Shown here: positions 1-13,550 of the stretch, piece after piece
Position numbering within the stretch: position 1 is the first letter of the stretch
How the letters are laid out: every line of letters begins with the position of its first letter
From: Strongylocentrotus purpuratus
Taxonomy: Eukaryota > Echinodermata > Echinoidea > Camarodonta > Strongylocentrotidae
Direction of reading: 5' to 3'
DNA: 64,000 nucleotides
NCBI RefSeq assembly: GCF_000002235.5
Contig: NW_022145611.1
Span: 9,058,242 to 9,122,241 of the forward strand
Translations under genes and position numbers: made by a program
Notes under the pieces: generated by a model
What the model saw: the letters and a program-made list of their open reading frames with translations, nothing else
What the model was told of the DNA's origin: nothing
Databases searched by the model: none

Positions 1-844
1 CGTGTTAAACTAGTGAGCAATAATATAGAGCTAGTTGTAATTTACATCGTACATCGTGTATAAGAAAGTGTGCACTTTGCGCGAACTCTATTGTGACGTA
101 ACAATCACACCCTGTATCGAAAATTTGTCAAACACTGGATGCACAGTCATATATCACCCTCACCTTCGGTTCGGGCGATATATGTCGTATTGCCCAGAAG
201 ACAGTCAATATTACTTAAATATCAATGATGAAAAATTAATGATAGAAAGACCATACATGTAAAATGTAAAGGAAGAAGTAAAAGGAATAAAAGATGAAGA
301 GGCACATGTATAGTTCAAACATTTCATATCATTATCATTAAGTATTCTTTCCTACTCATAGGATGGAAATAATACAAGTAGACAGTTATATGTGATCATT
401 TACCCACATTTTGTAGGGATTGCAAAGATTTGGGGTAAAGAAATGGGGTGCTAAATAATCAGTAATTGTTTGTCTTCATCACGGTGCATTATGACCTGTT
501 CAATCAACAATGAAATCTGTACCTTCACCACTTAAAACATTTATGATTTCAATTACATTTCATCTAATATAATGCCATCTGATTTTAACCCTCTACATAA
601 GAGCGAGTATGCTGAAATCTGTATATAAGGACCGCTCAGGAAGAAAAGGGGTCTTTACAGGCAGGTGTTGTTTACATACAGATTTTTTAGTAAACACTTC
701 GACGTGAAACAATATTCAAGGAAAATGAAATATGTGGTCATTATGGATGGGAGGTAATTTTTGCTAAATAAAGTTGGACTATACGAAAATCCCCTCTTCT
801 TGAACAAGTCACATACAGTGCGCATGTAACATTCGGACACTTAC
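1..844. other. Intronic sequence downstream of the FH1 exon
   Basis: This is AT-rich sequence 3' of the last visible DAAM exon. I looked on the minus strand for the expected start of the FH2 domain (the NWSKL-type motif that follows FH1 in DAAM proteins) and found none. The short open frame at 56-262 on the plus strand resembles nothing I recognise. The interval is therefore best read as part of the intron between FH1 and FH2. Confidence 0.6.
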
Positions 845-1058
845 CAGGTGGGGGTGGGGGGCCGCCGCCGCCGAACATACCAGGGGGTGGTGGAGGAGGG
901 GGTGCACCACCAGGGCCAGGTGGTGGTGGTGGGGGTGGAGGTGCCCCGCCCATCATGGGTGGCGGAGGAGGGGGTGCCCCAGGAGCTGCAGGAACCCCGC
1001 TCTTCTGGAGTTTGTCGTCGTCTGATATGCTTGGACCGTTGTACTTCCCTGATGCAAC
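845..1058 (-). CDS. daam: DAAM exon: FH1 proline-rich profilin-binding segment
   Basis: This exon begins [20 protein letters not shown] and then carries four proline blocks of 6, 8, 7 and 5 residues, separated by MMGG, GPGGA and GMFGGGG. FH1 segments of formins recruit profilin-actin and feed it to the FH2 dimer. The acceptor follows an exceptionally long pyrimidine tract (AG read from 1059-1060), and the donor is GTAAGTG (rc of 838-844). The exon is 214 nt: it starts in phase 0 and ends one base into a glycine codon, so the next exon must supply two bases. The blocks are separated by G-rich linkers, like vertebrate DAAM. Only FH1 is encoded here; the FH2 core is outside the window. Confidence 0.93.
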
Positions 1059-4000
1059 CTGGGGAGAAGGAGGGGGGGAGGGGGGAATAGATTAAAAAAA
1101 CACAGTTACAACCTGAGGCTAAGGGCAAAATGTTGCTGCCCAGAAAGAGTGATACATTATGATAAAATAGACATTTCCAACTCTCGTTTAAATGCCTTCA
1201 ATGTTCATGGAGTTATTTCACCACACCTTGTAATATATTACACTAATTTCTATTTAAATATATATATTTCTAAATGCTAATCTTTAAAAGTTAATTTGAT
1301 TTGCTCTATTCATCTAAATTGTACATTTGTTGTATTTTTTTAAAAACCTTCCATTGTTCAGGGTGTTTACAGATCTACATGATGTATTATTTGCTTATTT
1401 CAATGGCAAATAGTTTTTCCCTGGTTTAAACAAAAAAAATTCTCATGATATTGTTATTTTTTAAACATAAAATTGTGAATTATTACAATCAAGTATATAT
1501 TCTGTTCAATTTCATAATTTTGAAGGAAAAATGGAAGACGCATTTATGTAACGATGACGGACGAATCAATAAAATCAAATAATTCATGTATGTATCCATG
1601 TTTAATAGGCCAGTGAACTGGTCTGCGGATGTAGGACAGGACTAGCGTTCTTCACCATTTGTTGTAGTCGCACTAGCTCTTGCTGCAGGGATTCGCTCTG
1701 CTTCTTGGACTCGACCAGATCGGTGGACTGCTTGTCGGACTTCTCCTGCATGGCGATGAGGGCGGCCATTGCCTCTTCCTGTTTAATACACAAACACACA
1801 AGGGTCAGCAGGCAAGACATTCTCATTAATCAATCACATCATCAACAACAAAAATCCATAATGCAATTATTTATAACACTTTCAAAAAAGGTTGAAATTA
1901 AAAAGAAAATGAATAGAAGAGAAAAAAAAAACACACTCTGGAAGAGGTAAACACACAGCAATTAATCAATGTGGAAAATTCAACCAAAATATAACTTTTT
2001 TTAATTTAAAAAAAAAAAGAAAGAAAGAAAGAAAAAAAAAAAAAATTGAAAAAAGTTGTTAGTAACTTAGCAAGGGTATTAGAATTTCTTAGGATAAGAA
2101 TACATTTTCTTGGGTGGGGGGGGGGGGGGGGTGGATATCATCGGCTACTTGTGAGAATGCTGTTACAGTCATTGCCAATACATAGCTCTTGTGGACCATA
2201 GCCTTGGATCCTGAGGATTAGGTAAAGGTTTTGAAGAAAGAATAAAGGGGATTTAAATATTCTTTTTTTCCTTCCGTTCCTTGATGGAAATGGTAACTAT
2301 TTAGCCTCCATCTTTTAAATGAAATTATACCTTCATTGAAATCTGATACTCTAAACATTTCAAGGAAAAAACAAAACAAAATTACAATACTGCTGATGAA
2401 TGCTCTTTTGAGAATCAGTTTGTGCCAAGTGCAGCAAAAAAATTGAACCCATTGACTACTGAATTCTAATACTCCCCATAGGTTTAATGAAGGAACCATT
2501 CGATTCCAGGAGGTAACAGGTTAACAATGACCAATGACAAATGTTTCCAAAAACCATCCAAATTGCAAACAAAATATGGTTGAATTTGTAAAGCCAAACA
2601 AGAACACATTTGCATTTATGCCGTGTGATAACACTTAGTGATGTGTTGTTGAATAATGTGCACACTTGAAACATTTTATATTATTTACTGTTAAGTGCTG
2701 AGAAAAATTTACACTTCAGTCTGGTACAAGCCTATTTAAAAAATCTCCCCTTTTTGCTCAAAAGTTTTTTAAAAAATTAAAATAAGATTGGTTTCCTCAA
2801 TCACAGATTTGGAAAAACCTTCAATAAATATTTGACTTTAAATCCAATTCCAGAACGAATCGGCACATTAATTGGCACATAAAACACGTTTCCTTAAAAA
2901 AGAAAGTATTAGTTGTGAGAAGGGTGTATATGTACCTTTAAAACCTGATTTATATTTTGCTATTGTGCATATAACATTTACAAAAAATCTTTACATAATA
3001 TTAAGCTATCGTATGTGGATCAGGAATAAAACAAAATTGGAAATATTTTGTGCACATTTTCAAGTGAATATTTTATACTGCTAAGTACAAAGCACACATC
3101 ACTCAAATTGTATTAGTCATTGATTTGAATTAAAAAATAATCTTTACCACTTCCTTTAGATTGAAGCATCAATTTAAAAAAAAAGGAATAAGAATAAGAA
3201 TATAAGGCTTTAAAAAAATCATGTGCAAGCTTAAATAGCAGGATTTAAAAGCCCACTAAGATCATGTTTTTTAAATATTGTACACCATCAATCAGAATAT
3301 TTGATTATTGGTCCAAACTAGACTTGTGGACTGTATTTCTAAATGTTTATATCAATCTGTCACTGTCTTTGAGACTTGCTTTCAAGAATTACTGCTTTAA
3401 AAAAATACTCACAAAGCAAATGTTAACATTAATCACAGAGACTTGATAACATCTGTTGAGAGCCAGAAGGGCATTGATGTTGCATGTTACATTATGTGAC
3501 CTCATGACCTAATGACCTCATGACCTAATGACATCATGACCTTCTGGCTCTCAGAGGTTAAAATTATTGTTGAAGTCATGACATTTCTTAGAGTAACCAC
3601 TAAAATTCATTTCTACTACCCCTAAAGCTACGCAAACTAATTAATGCTTAGGTCATGACATTTTTTAGATTTCTACCCCAAAGCTATGCCATTTTTTCTA
3701 CCTCTATCATCTAGCTACCATTTCCGAATCTACCTGAAATGTGAATGGCTGACAGTAAACATTCCATAGAGACCTTTGAAGAAGTAATATGTCATCAGGC
3801 AATGGACATGTAAATTTATGACAACAAATAATGTCCACTACGATGTAAGGGAGCAATAATATCAGCCATTGTAAATATATGTTTATCATATCTGTTGTGG
3901 GAGTTGTATTCACTAAAACAAATATAATTTGTTTTAATGTGCTATTTAATAGAACAATTGATACTTATACCGACTCTACCTCACCTTGTCATGGTTTAAG

Positions 4001-4264
4001 GATATTACCTTACATTTGACAAGATAATGCACATTTCATGAAAAATTAGGATTTGTGAAAAAAATTATGAAATTAAGGGGAAAGAAAGGATATCTAAAAC
4101 TAGAAGTTTACACAGAGCCTTCCTTTTACTTACTCTCCTTAGAATTTGTACAAGGGGTGTAGGAGAAAGAGAGAGGGAAAGAGAGAACAAGAGAAAGAGA
4201 GAGAGAGAAAGACAAAAAAGAGAAAGAAAAAAAAGAGAAAGAGAAAGAGAGAGGGAGAGAGAGA

Positions 4265-4303
<39 letters not shown>

Positions 4304-7300
4304 GGAGGGGGAGAGAGAGGGCTAATGTTAAATCTGTCAGAGAAATGGATAGGAGTCTGATTAGAACAATAACTGCAAAAGAGATAACCATCTAAAAATC
4401 TAGAATTTCATTAGTTCCCACCAGATTTCACACAAGATAAGGAAAGCACGAGTCCCAGTATCTAATTACTTTTAGCTGGATAGCGGCAGAATACAGAGTT
4501 TAACCATTCTAATGCACATATTTTAATCCTTATTCTATTCTTTTTTTTTTTTTAAAGCCAGGTTCTAATTCCTGCTACTGCATTGCGCTTTTGATAGGGA
4601 AAACAGCTCACATATAATACCGGTAAGCCGTGAAATACAAGAAACCACACTTTTTTTGTGTACAGAGTTGGCATAAGCTTGGCATGCAAGAGTTTGAAGC
4701 CCAAGATTTGGTGATATATTCCAAAGCCCATATAATTTCAACAACTGCTTGAATACAAAAGGAGGCTGCTATTAAAAATATATAACTGGTGTACCGGCCA
4801 TGCCTGAATGCACCTACATGACTTGTTTTTGTTTAAGTGGAGCACAAGTAATAAGAATATTTTATATCACCACTTCCAAGCCACATTAAAAAGCAGGCAA
4901 ATGCGCTAGGATTTTCAAGACATTTTTCTCTATTTCTCTCTATAATTCATAAGTAATTATAACCTCTTTATAATATATGTGTAGTTGTGATTTTCTGATT
5001 TCTGGTATGTTAATGTAATTTTCTTGATTTCACAATTCAATTAGGTGCCTTCTATTACTTTTTTTTAATGAATATTTTTCTTTTCATTTATTTCAATATT
5101 ACTATAACTTTTACTATTTTACTTATTTTACTTCACCAAACCCGGTTCTAAGGATTATCACAAGAACTGTAAACTTTCTTCATGTCCTCCTAAAATTGCC
5201 TGTTTAAAAAAAAATAGTGATGCAAGGGTTTGATGCTGCATGAAAGTATAAGAGTAAATTTGGAACTCAATTTTGAAAAGTTTACTTTTATATATGTTCA
5301 GATAAATAAACTATAAAAGAGACACACAGAGTAATATATAAATACAATTAATCAACTTCACTTTAAAAAAAAAAGGAGTAGTTTGTCAAAGTGATGTGAA
5401 AAGTGATAGAAGCAAATCATTGTGACATTGATAGTGTAAAATAAAAACTGAATCGATAAAGACCAATCTTGAATCACATCACAATGATAAAGTGTAAAAC
5501 AAACAGAAGTAACTCAATTAATTCAGTCACAAAAAGTGATGAAAGGTTTCCAACAAACTGTGGTGTAGTATTCAAACTGCACACCAAAGAGAACAGATCT
5601 CAATGAAACACTCAAAAGAATGTATCAAAAATTAATAATCTAAATCATAATAAACTTTACTGTTATGTAATCAAAATGTCTTTCAAAAGTTAACTGCAAG
5701 AGCTTGCAAGGTAAAATAGTAGAAGGAGAAAAGGAAGTTTTTTTTTTTTTCCAACGGCAATAGCGATAATAGGAAGTGGTGAAAAGCAATACGGGAAAAG
5801 GCTTTTACGGCAAATTGGCAAAAGCCACATCAGAAATGAAAACATGAAAACTATTTGAATGAAACGTCAATGGTGCATGCTGGGTAAAAGGAATACAAAT
5901 GTACGTCTGTACCCACCGACGACATTGACTGAACGTCTGACCTCTATAAAAAATAAAGGGAGGATTGGATGAGCGAGAGACAGAACGAGGGAAAGAAAAG
6001 ACACGTTACACACAAGAAAAAAAAGAAAAATAATATATACAATAATGTGATATCTTCAGTCTTCAAATGGTCATCTTCAAACTCAGTTCAATCTAAAGAA
6101 ATATGTTTATTTTCTGGAACATTCTTAAAGCTTTTCTTTTTAATAATACACGTATCTTTTATATTTATTTTCTCTTTCCCCGCATCTTTCTTTCAATCTT
6201 TGTAACCTCTGATCCAAATACACAGGATACCATCAACATACAAAGTTGAATAAACAATTAAATAATTAACACTTGCTTGTAGGATATCATAAAAAAGATC
6301 TTGAAAGCACTAATGAAACGTCCAACAGTAGAAACAAATATCCTTCGTCCTTAATCCTGTTGTCGTGGATATTGAAGAAAAAAAAATCAAGTTGTCTATC
6401 TTTAAAGTGTCATTTTCAATTTGAAAATATTGGAAGACATTTGGATATATCATTTACTAATACATATTTGTTAAAGAAACATCAAGTATTTCCACAACAT
6501 CACATCATTATCAGACTATAGCAAGCAATTATATATAACATTTTTAAAATTTGGACAGATGCATTCCATTTGCAATTGCTTCTTATTCTACTCATCATTG
6601 ATCTACACGCAAGACTGCTCATTAAATTGAAAAATGACAGAATGCAAGCCATGGTTGAGAAGAGATATGGTTTGCAGGGATGCCTCTCACAAGTTCCATT
6701 ACATATGGACTGCATCAAAAAATATCTCACTAATAAAATGAATATCACTGCCAACAAAGGGATAAATTGAAAGCGATGAGATAAACAGATAACACCAGAC
6801 AAATGGCATGATGATACACTGAGAGCGATATAACTTCCATTAAGAAAAAAAAAAATCTTTTAACTAATAATTTAACTAATGATTTTCTTTGGGTTTGCAT
6901 TATTGTTTTACATTATAGAGCATTCTTTTAAACTGAATTCAAAGGGCTTTTGCCAGGCTATGCAAACCACTAGTAGAGATCTGTCCAGATTATGATAATC
7001 CATGACATGGTGCACACCAACCCCCCCCCCCTCCCCCCCCCCCAAAAAAAAATATATAAATAAATTTAAAAAAATATGATAAGTCATATCTACATCCAAT
7101 TCTGTTCATGAACTTGTACAGTACATTCTCGCTTAAATATCAGGCAGCTCAACTGCTTCATTCTTGTCACTTTGCTATAATAAAAAGTGCAGTGATCAAT
7201 GTATGTACAAGAAGAATGTTCCAACAACAGCTTTGCAGCAAAATACAAAACAAAAAAACACAGAAATAGTCTTTACAGATTGAACTGGTTTGAAGATGAC

Positions 7301-10300
7301 CAATGAGGACGCAGGGAAAGAAAAATGATAATAATAATAATATATTGCATAGACGTAATACACTGAAGAAAAGAAAACTGGATATACAATGAACATATAT
7401 TTAGTTAAAGATGTTTACATGTGAAATGATACATGACAGGATACAAAGTTGAAATATTTAGGAACTTTGGATTACAGTGACAAATAAGAGAAATTAAATT
7501 GAAATAAACATGAGACATTGATGGCAAAATCATAAAACCGTACACAATAAGCAGCTCAATTGGGAAATGGAAAGCATGAGCAGTCATTTTGTAACATTTA
7601 TTTCACATTGACAACATTTCTGCTTTTTCAGCTCTTATAATGAGACCCAGAGCTAACCCTTTGTGAGCCTTTTGAGGGAAAAAAGGCACAAGAGAAGTAG
7701 CTCGAGTCAAGATCAAGTACAGTACAAACCATGTTGTCAAATACATGTAGCTGTGTATCTTCAAATTCCTCTGTATTGCAACAACCAAGGTGGTGTTTAT
7801 ACACAGTCTTTATGAAATCTTTATGATCTTCCAAAGCATGGAGATTTTACAATGCAATTAATGGAAGACTTGTGACAGGAGGGTTTAGGTGATCCTAATA
7901 GAACACCTGAGGGTTTCCATGACAACAGAGAGGAGGAACATTCCAATGACAACATAAACATCATGAAGGGGAGGAAGGGAGAAGGGAAGGAAGGGATAAG
8001 GGTTAGAAGGATAATTAGTCTCTATAAAACAGATGGTTTTGATGGGAGAATGTTGAACCAGGTTCCCTTGGGTCATAAACATCCCCTATATCATCATGCT
8101 CACAAAGAAGGAGGAGGAAGGAGGTATACAGCTATAGGTGGGGAAAGGGGGAAAGAGGGAGGGAGGAAGGAAGGGAATGGATGCATTCCTATGTAACCAT
8201 AGAAGGTTAAGGGATGGAGCTGCGCAATTGGGCATAAAATATAGAATGTGCCACAAACATTGACATTCATTAACTTTACTTCCAATTATTTTTGGTTCTC
8301 CACATTTTTTTCTTTTGGACATCTTTTTTCCAAAGAGAGTCTAGGGATATCCTTGAACTTTTGAAAGTTAATACAAGGAATAATGCAGACCAATTCTCTC
8401 TTTCATTTCTATCATTTTTATGGGACCTTCTATCTTGTTCGGATGTATTTGTTTCCAGTAGTGCCACATCACGAACCCTAATCCAGGGTACCTCAAGATG
8501 ATTTCCTCGCCATCTCTGTGCCCACCCCAGCAGCTCCGGTCATGATGTCTTCCGTCAGCCTCCCGCTGGGACCAGAGGGGGCGTTTCACAAAGATTGTAA
8601 GTTGAACTTATCTCTAAGTTGGACTTAAAAATTATGGAAAGCCATTAGCATCCTTGAAAATATTTTGTAAAAGTTATTTTAAAATGCATAATATGTTGAT
8701 TCAAATCATTCATATTTTCTATTATCATAGGAGATTTCAAGTTCTTGATATTGAATTTATGAAAAGTCTAAAATACTTGAATTTTAGCTTTTGAATAAAT
8801 TTCATTATAAGGCTACAAATGGCTCTCCATAATAGTCAAGTCTAACTTAGAGTTAAGTTCGACTTACAATCTTTATGAAACACCCCCCTGACCCGATTCA
8901 AACAACAAGCTCTTCCTTCCTACCTCTTCAAATGTCAATGCACATTCTCCCATGGGCTAGTAGGGGGACGGCTATCAATAGACCCATGTGAAGGTGGTGA
9001 GAGCCGTCCAATGTCGCCTCCACCTTGATTCACTTTCTCCTAAGACACTGTTAGAATAGGAACCATGAGAGATTCTTTTTACCATCACAGTCTGTTTCCC
9101 AATCAACCTTAACAAATGCTTGTGATTTGTAAGACTGGTTGCTTGGTTTCCAAAACTGTGAACCGACAAAAACTTTAGGATCGTTCCCCCATCTTTAGTT
9201 TTAAATTTTACTCAAACTAAGAGAACCTGTAACAGCATCTTGTGCTTGGTGATGTTATGTCACCTGTCAAAATGGTACAGAGAAATGACAGAATAGACTT
9301 GATTTCTTACCCTTTGTAGTTCCTTGCCATCTAACTCCCTGTCTTTCCTGTCCAATTCTCCTTTGAGTTCTCCATATTCTATAGAAGGAGAGTAATACAG
9401 TAGCGGAATGTTATTAAAAGGCATGACACAACCGAAAGTAGGATTCTTAAAGCCAAGGTTTTCCTGTAATTTAAACCACATGTTGAAAATATTAACATGT
9501 TTATATTTATAGTATGCCCAACACACATGATGCTCCTCATACACCAATTTGACAATTGCAAGGCTCTAGAGTATACTAACTTCTTCCTACCAGGTTTTTA
9601 TTATCTACTCATGCAACAGCTCCAACGTCTTTTGGCAAGACATCAATCTACATTGGCCACACTCGATCCAGGTGAGGTACATGGGTACCTGGCAAGAATT
9701 ATAACTCCTTGTAATGCCACTACCAGAGCACCAAAATAGCAGCCATGCTATAGCCAGGTGATAATTGTGGAGTGCCATATCTGCAATATTCATTTTATAC
9801 CTTTAAATATTCTTTCAGGGGGTATAAAAGGAGTAGACAATGAGGGAACAAAAATCAAAATGACCTTTCTATCTGTTGGTACAACTGATTCTACCCATAG
9901 ACAAAATCCCTGTTTTCCCCAGGCATATCCTAAACCCTCACCTCTTTCTCTTTCCTCTGCTTCTCGTTGCCTAATGACATCCTGGTTGATGACCTTCTCG
10001 ATGACATCTTTGAAGTTTATGTCGAAGGGAGAGACGTCCGGGTCACCTCCGTCATCGAACTGTAGTACGATTTGTTGCAGTAGGAGATCGACCAGGGACC
10101 AATGATGGACACTCTTGCCTTGGTCTGTAGTGAGATGGAGACAAGAGAATGAATGAATGAGAGTTGTAGTACATGGAAACTGCAGGGACCTGTTTCACAA
10201 AGCCTTATCTCAATGACAAAGATCACTGACAAAACTACTGATAACCAATCAGAAGCAAGGATTTCACTAGCTTTTAACAAAAACTGTAATTTGTCTCTGA

Positions 10301-13300
10301 TGACAAGTTTTGTGAAATGGAGCCCAGGATGAATCTCTATTCAACCTTTATTAAACAATTTACAATGACAATATACAATATATAATGGTCGAGACCCCTA
10401 AAAACCAGAACTCAGCCTGTAATCGGGGCTCTATATTGTTATGTTGTTGTTGTCATTATTATTATAACTTGCACTTGGTCTTGAAACAAAGAGATCGCAT
10501 TCTTTTCATTATGAATTAGGATCGGGGCATCAACTAAAGAAAATTTCTATCGGCACATACAGCCCTTATGGTTGGAAAGTTTGGAACCTCTGTATGTTGA
10601 TTTTTCTAAAAGCGGAGGACCATTTTATTTTTGGTTTGTGGAAAATTGTTAGCAAAATTTCAGGACACTTGTTAAAACATCTCCACTCTTCAATTTCAAA
10701 ATGGTCTAGTGATGTCACTTTCAGGACCCTCTCTCATCATAGTTGACCAAAGCCCTCATGAAACGTACTTGGAAGCAGTAGAAAGTGTTGTAAGACGGAC
10801 ATGAGATGTGGATAGGCCTCCGTATGACTGATCTTCTTTTTGATGACATCGAACATGTTGTTGCCGTTTCGCACGTCGACGTGGACCTGAAAGAAAGAAG
10901 GTTACAACCAAACGTCAAACACATATTCACACATGTCCCAATGCTACTGGTTACTGGTATTAGAAATGGGATACATAATACAGTCAAACCTGCTTTAACG
11001 ACCACCTGTATAGAAAGACTACCTGTCTACAAAGATTCACATTTATTGTTTCCCTTGAGAATGATTTCTCATTGAAACATGTACAATAAAAGGAGCCTCT
11101 ACATAAGGACCACTTGCCTATAAAGACCATTTTTCTTGTCTCCCTTGAGTGGTCTTTATAGACAGGTTTCACTGTACTTTAAAGTTTCAGAGTTGTTTTA
11201 TGAATGTTGGTATATACTTCAAAGAGCCGAATGGGACAACTGAGCCATGTTGGTGATGGCCAACTACATCATGTGTTACTTCAAGACGATACTTTATGTT
11301 TTACATAAAGCTGTTCGTAAAGTTACGCATGACTTTACGAACAACTTGTATATGAAGTGCCAGATAAGATGCCAAAAGTTTTTCCTGATATTTCCAATAA
11401 CCTCAATTAAATTATGGCAAAAAATATGCTTTGCATTAAAAATGTGTGTTATAATAAGAATGTTAATCTATATCTGCACATTTCAACTTTAGTTGATGCA
11501 GTTAATAATGATTGAGCATCCCATCTGGCTTTTCATCTACAAGTCGTTCGTAAAGTCATGCGTAACTTTACGAACAGCTTTATGAAACAGCCCCCAGATG
11601 ATCTAGCACATGTGAAAACATTATTTGCTGACAAATAACATTTGGGCCTCACAACTAATGCTATCACTATTCATAATTGTCTACCTTATCAGATTTGATG
11701 ACGATACTACTAGTGGATGAATTAAGAATTGATTTAGAAAAGTTCACTCACCATGTCGAACCTTTTGGCAAGCTCTCTCTCATCTTCATTTCTGACAAGC
11801 TCAAAGAAATCTAAATGCCTGAAAGGGAGAAGGAAAAAAAAGAGGTAAATTGAATATAATTCTACACCTGAGGCTATACTAAAATCACCCGCTTTTTATT
11901 TAGGCCATTATTTACACAATGGTTTCTTCCTAAAGTGTCTAAAATATGCATGCATTACTTAGTATTCTTGTGAAATTATTTGTCAAATTAAATCCTTGGA
12001 TTTTCCACTTGAATCAAAGATAGCTACAAGCACTACCCAATGAAATAAATTAATTCATGATCAAGTACCATTTGAGTGTTGTTATGCATATGAGTTCACC
12101 TTGCATATGACATACAGTAAAAGGGTCCACAAAATAAAAGGCTTTGCTTCGCATAGGAGTTTGGAGTCATTTCCAATTACATAAATATTGATTGAGAGGA
12201 AGGATTGTACTCACCTATCTAATGTTGCATTTTCTAGCGTTCTTAACTTGTCAATCACAGGCTGAATACCAAGCATCAGGAACTCATATCTCAGGTGAAT
12301 CCTAAATTCCAAATTATCCTGCAAAAAGAATAACAAACAAAGAACATAGTGTTACTAGAGGGATGGATGGATGCTGAAGATCATAGCATTTTTTCAGGAA
12401 ATTGTCGCTAGTACAAGTTCACCGACATCTCTTTGAAACGCGTATTAAATCTAATACACATGTTTGAATGGGTAGCCAGTGAACTTGTACATATAACCGT
12501 TTCTAAACACTGCTCCCAGAAGGCTTGGAGAACGTCCATAAAAAGGAATGAAAGGTCCAGCCCCACTGCAAGAAACCATGGACGTTTAATGATGAAGATG
12601 TTGACAAAAAGCTTGGTAAAGATTGTCACTTTCCCTTAATTCAAGGCAAATAGAAATTGTTTTCGAGTCGAAAATGCAGCCCACATAGCACTTATTACCA
12701 GCAGATACATGCCAGAAGAAAAGCTGGAATGAATATACCAATAATAAACAGAGCCAACATACAGATGATTACACCCACCCAATAGTTATCCCTCAAACCA
12801 TATTCACTTATGAACTTTGGTTTTTACTTTGTAATTTGCCCCCATCCATATGCTGACTCTGTTGCTCACTGCACTGGAACGTACCCACAGGTATTGCTTA
12901 TTTACCCCTCAAATCGGTTGTTCACATTTTAGATGGTGAATACTACACACCACGAAGAAGATGTCCACACAAAAATATTCACCATGTTCATTCACATGTT
13001 AATAAGGAAGGCACTAGTTACCAATAGACCGGTTAACTAATGTCTTTCAATTCATGCGTGCTTTTTTCCTTCAGAAACCCTGGTTACCAACTATTTAATT
13101 CACCTGCTATGCATAACAGGAAATCCACTCTGCATACATTAGTTGTTGCTATGCCTGGCAAGCATCTGGCAAGCTTTTGAGTTGTCAAGAGCAGCTTTTA
13201 TTCAATAATTATGTATAGAATTTGTAAACAAGTCTTTTGATGCAAATTTATTTGAAGAGCTTAGTGATGCAGTTCATTCACTTGTAAGAGCTCTTCCATT

Positions 13301-13480
13301 TCAATAGTCAAAGTGCACTTTGCATTCCTAAGTTGTTGCTATGCCAGGTAATCCACTGGCAAGCTTTAGGTTTATCAAAAGACACCATTGTTACAGAGGT
13401 ATGCATGAATCTGAGAACATTAGTGAAGTGGTTTATATTCAGCCTATACCAGTACACTGTTTACAACTACCGGTATTTGA

Positions 13481-13550
<70 letters not shown>

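Larger units (their letters stand above)
1779..9310. other. 7.5-kb DAAM intron with simple repeats and MITEs
   Basis: No coding exon is recognised here. Contents seen are a G16 run at 2116-2131, a hairpin repeat at 3454-3557, a (GA)n-rich tract at 4160-4320, C runs followed by A at 7021-7051, a purine-rich patch at 7960-8180, and a MITE at 8577-8888. The rest is AT-rich unique-looking intron, with several short open frames that I judge to be chance. Confidence 0.8.
10887..11751. other. DAAM intron occupied largely by two MITEs
   Basis: This is an 865-bp intron. The MITEs at 10979-11176 and 11295-11595 make up more than half of it. Nothing else is recognised. Confidence 0.85.

Noticed and set aside
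848-1128. Open frames on both strands overlapping the FH1 exon
   Set aside because: They are shadows of the proline-codon-rich exon. Only the minus frame with PPPPPP blocks joins in phase to the neighbouring DAAM exons.
1656-1778. Extending the coiled-coil exon to GT sites further on, near the SSLAY stop
   Set aside because: Those donors are weaker or leave phase 1, which does not fit the phase-0 start of the FH1 exon.
3454-3557. Reading the direct-repeat-plus-spacer patterns here or in the minisatellites as a CRISPR array
   Set aside because: This is animal DNA, units abut without unique spacers, and the arms are inverted repeats.
4065-4391. A 108-codon Leu/Ser-rich minus-strand frame resembling a membrane segment
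   Set aside because: It is a translation of a (GA)n microsatellite.
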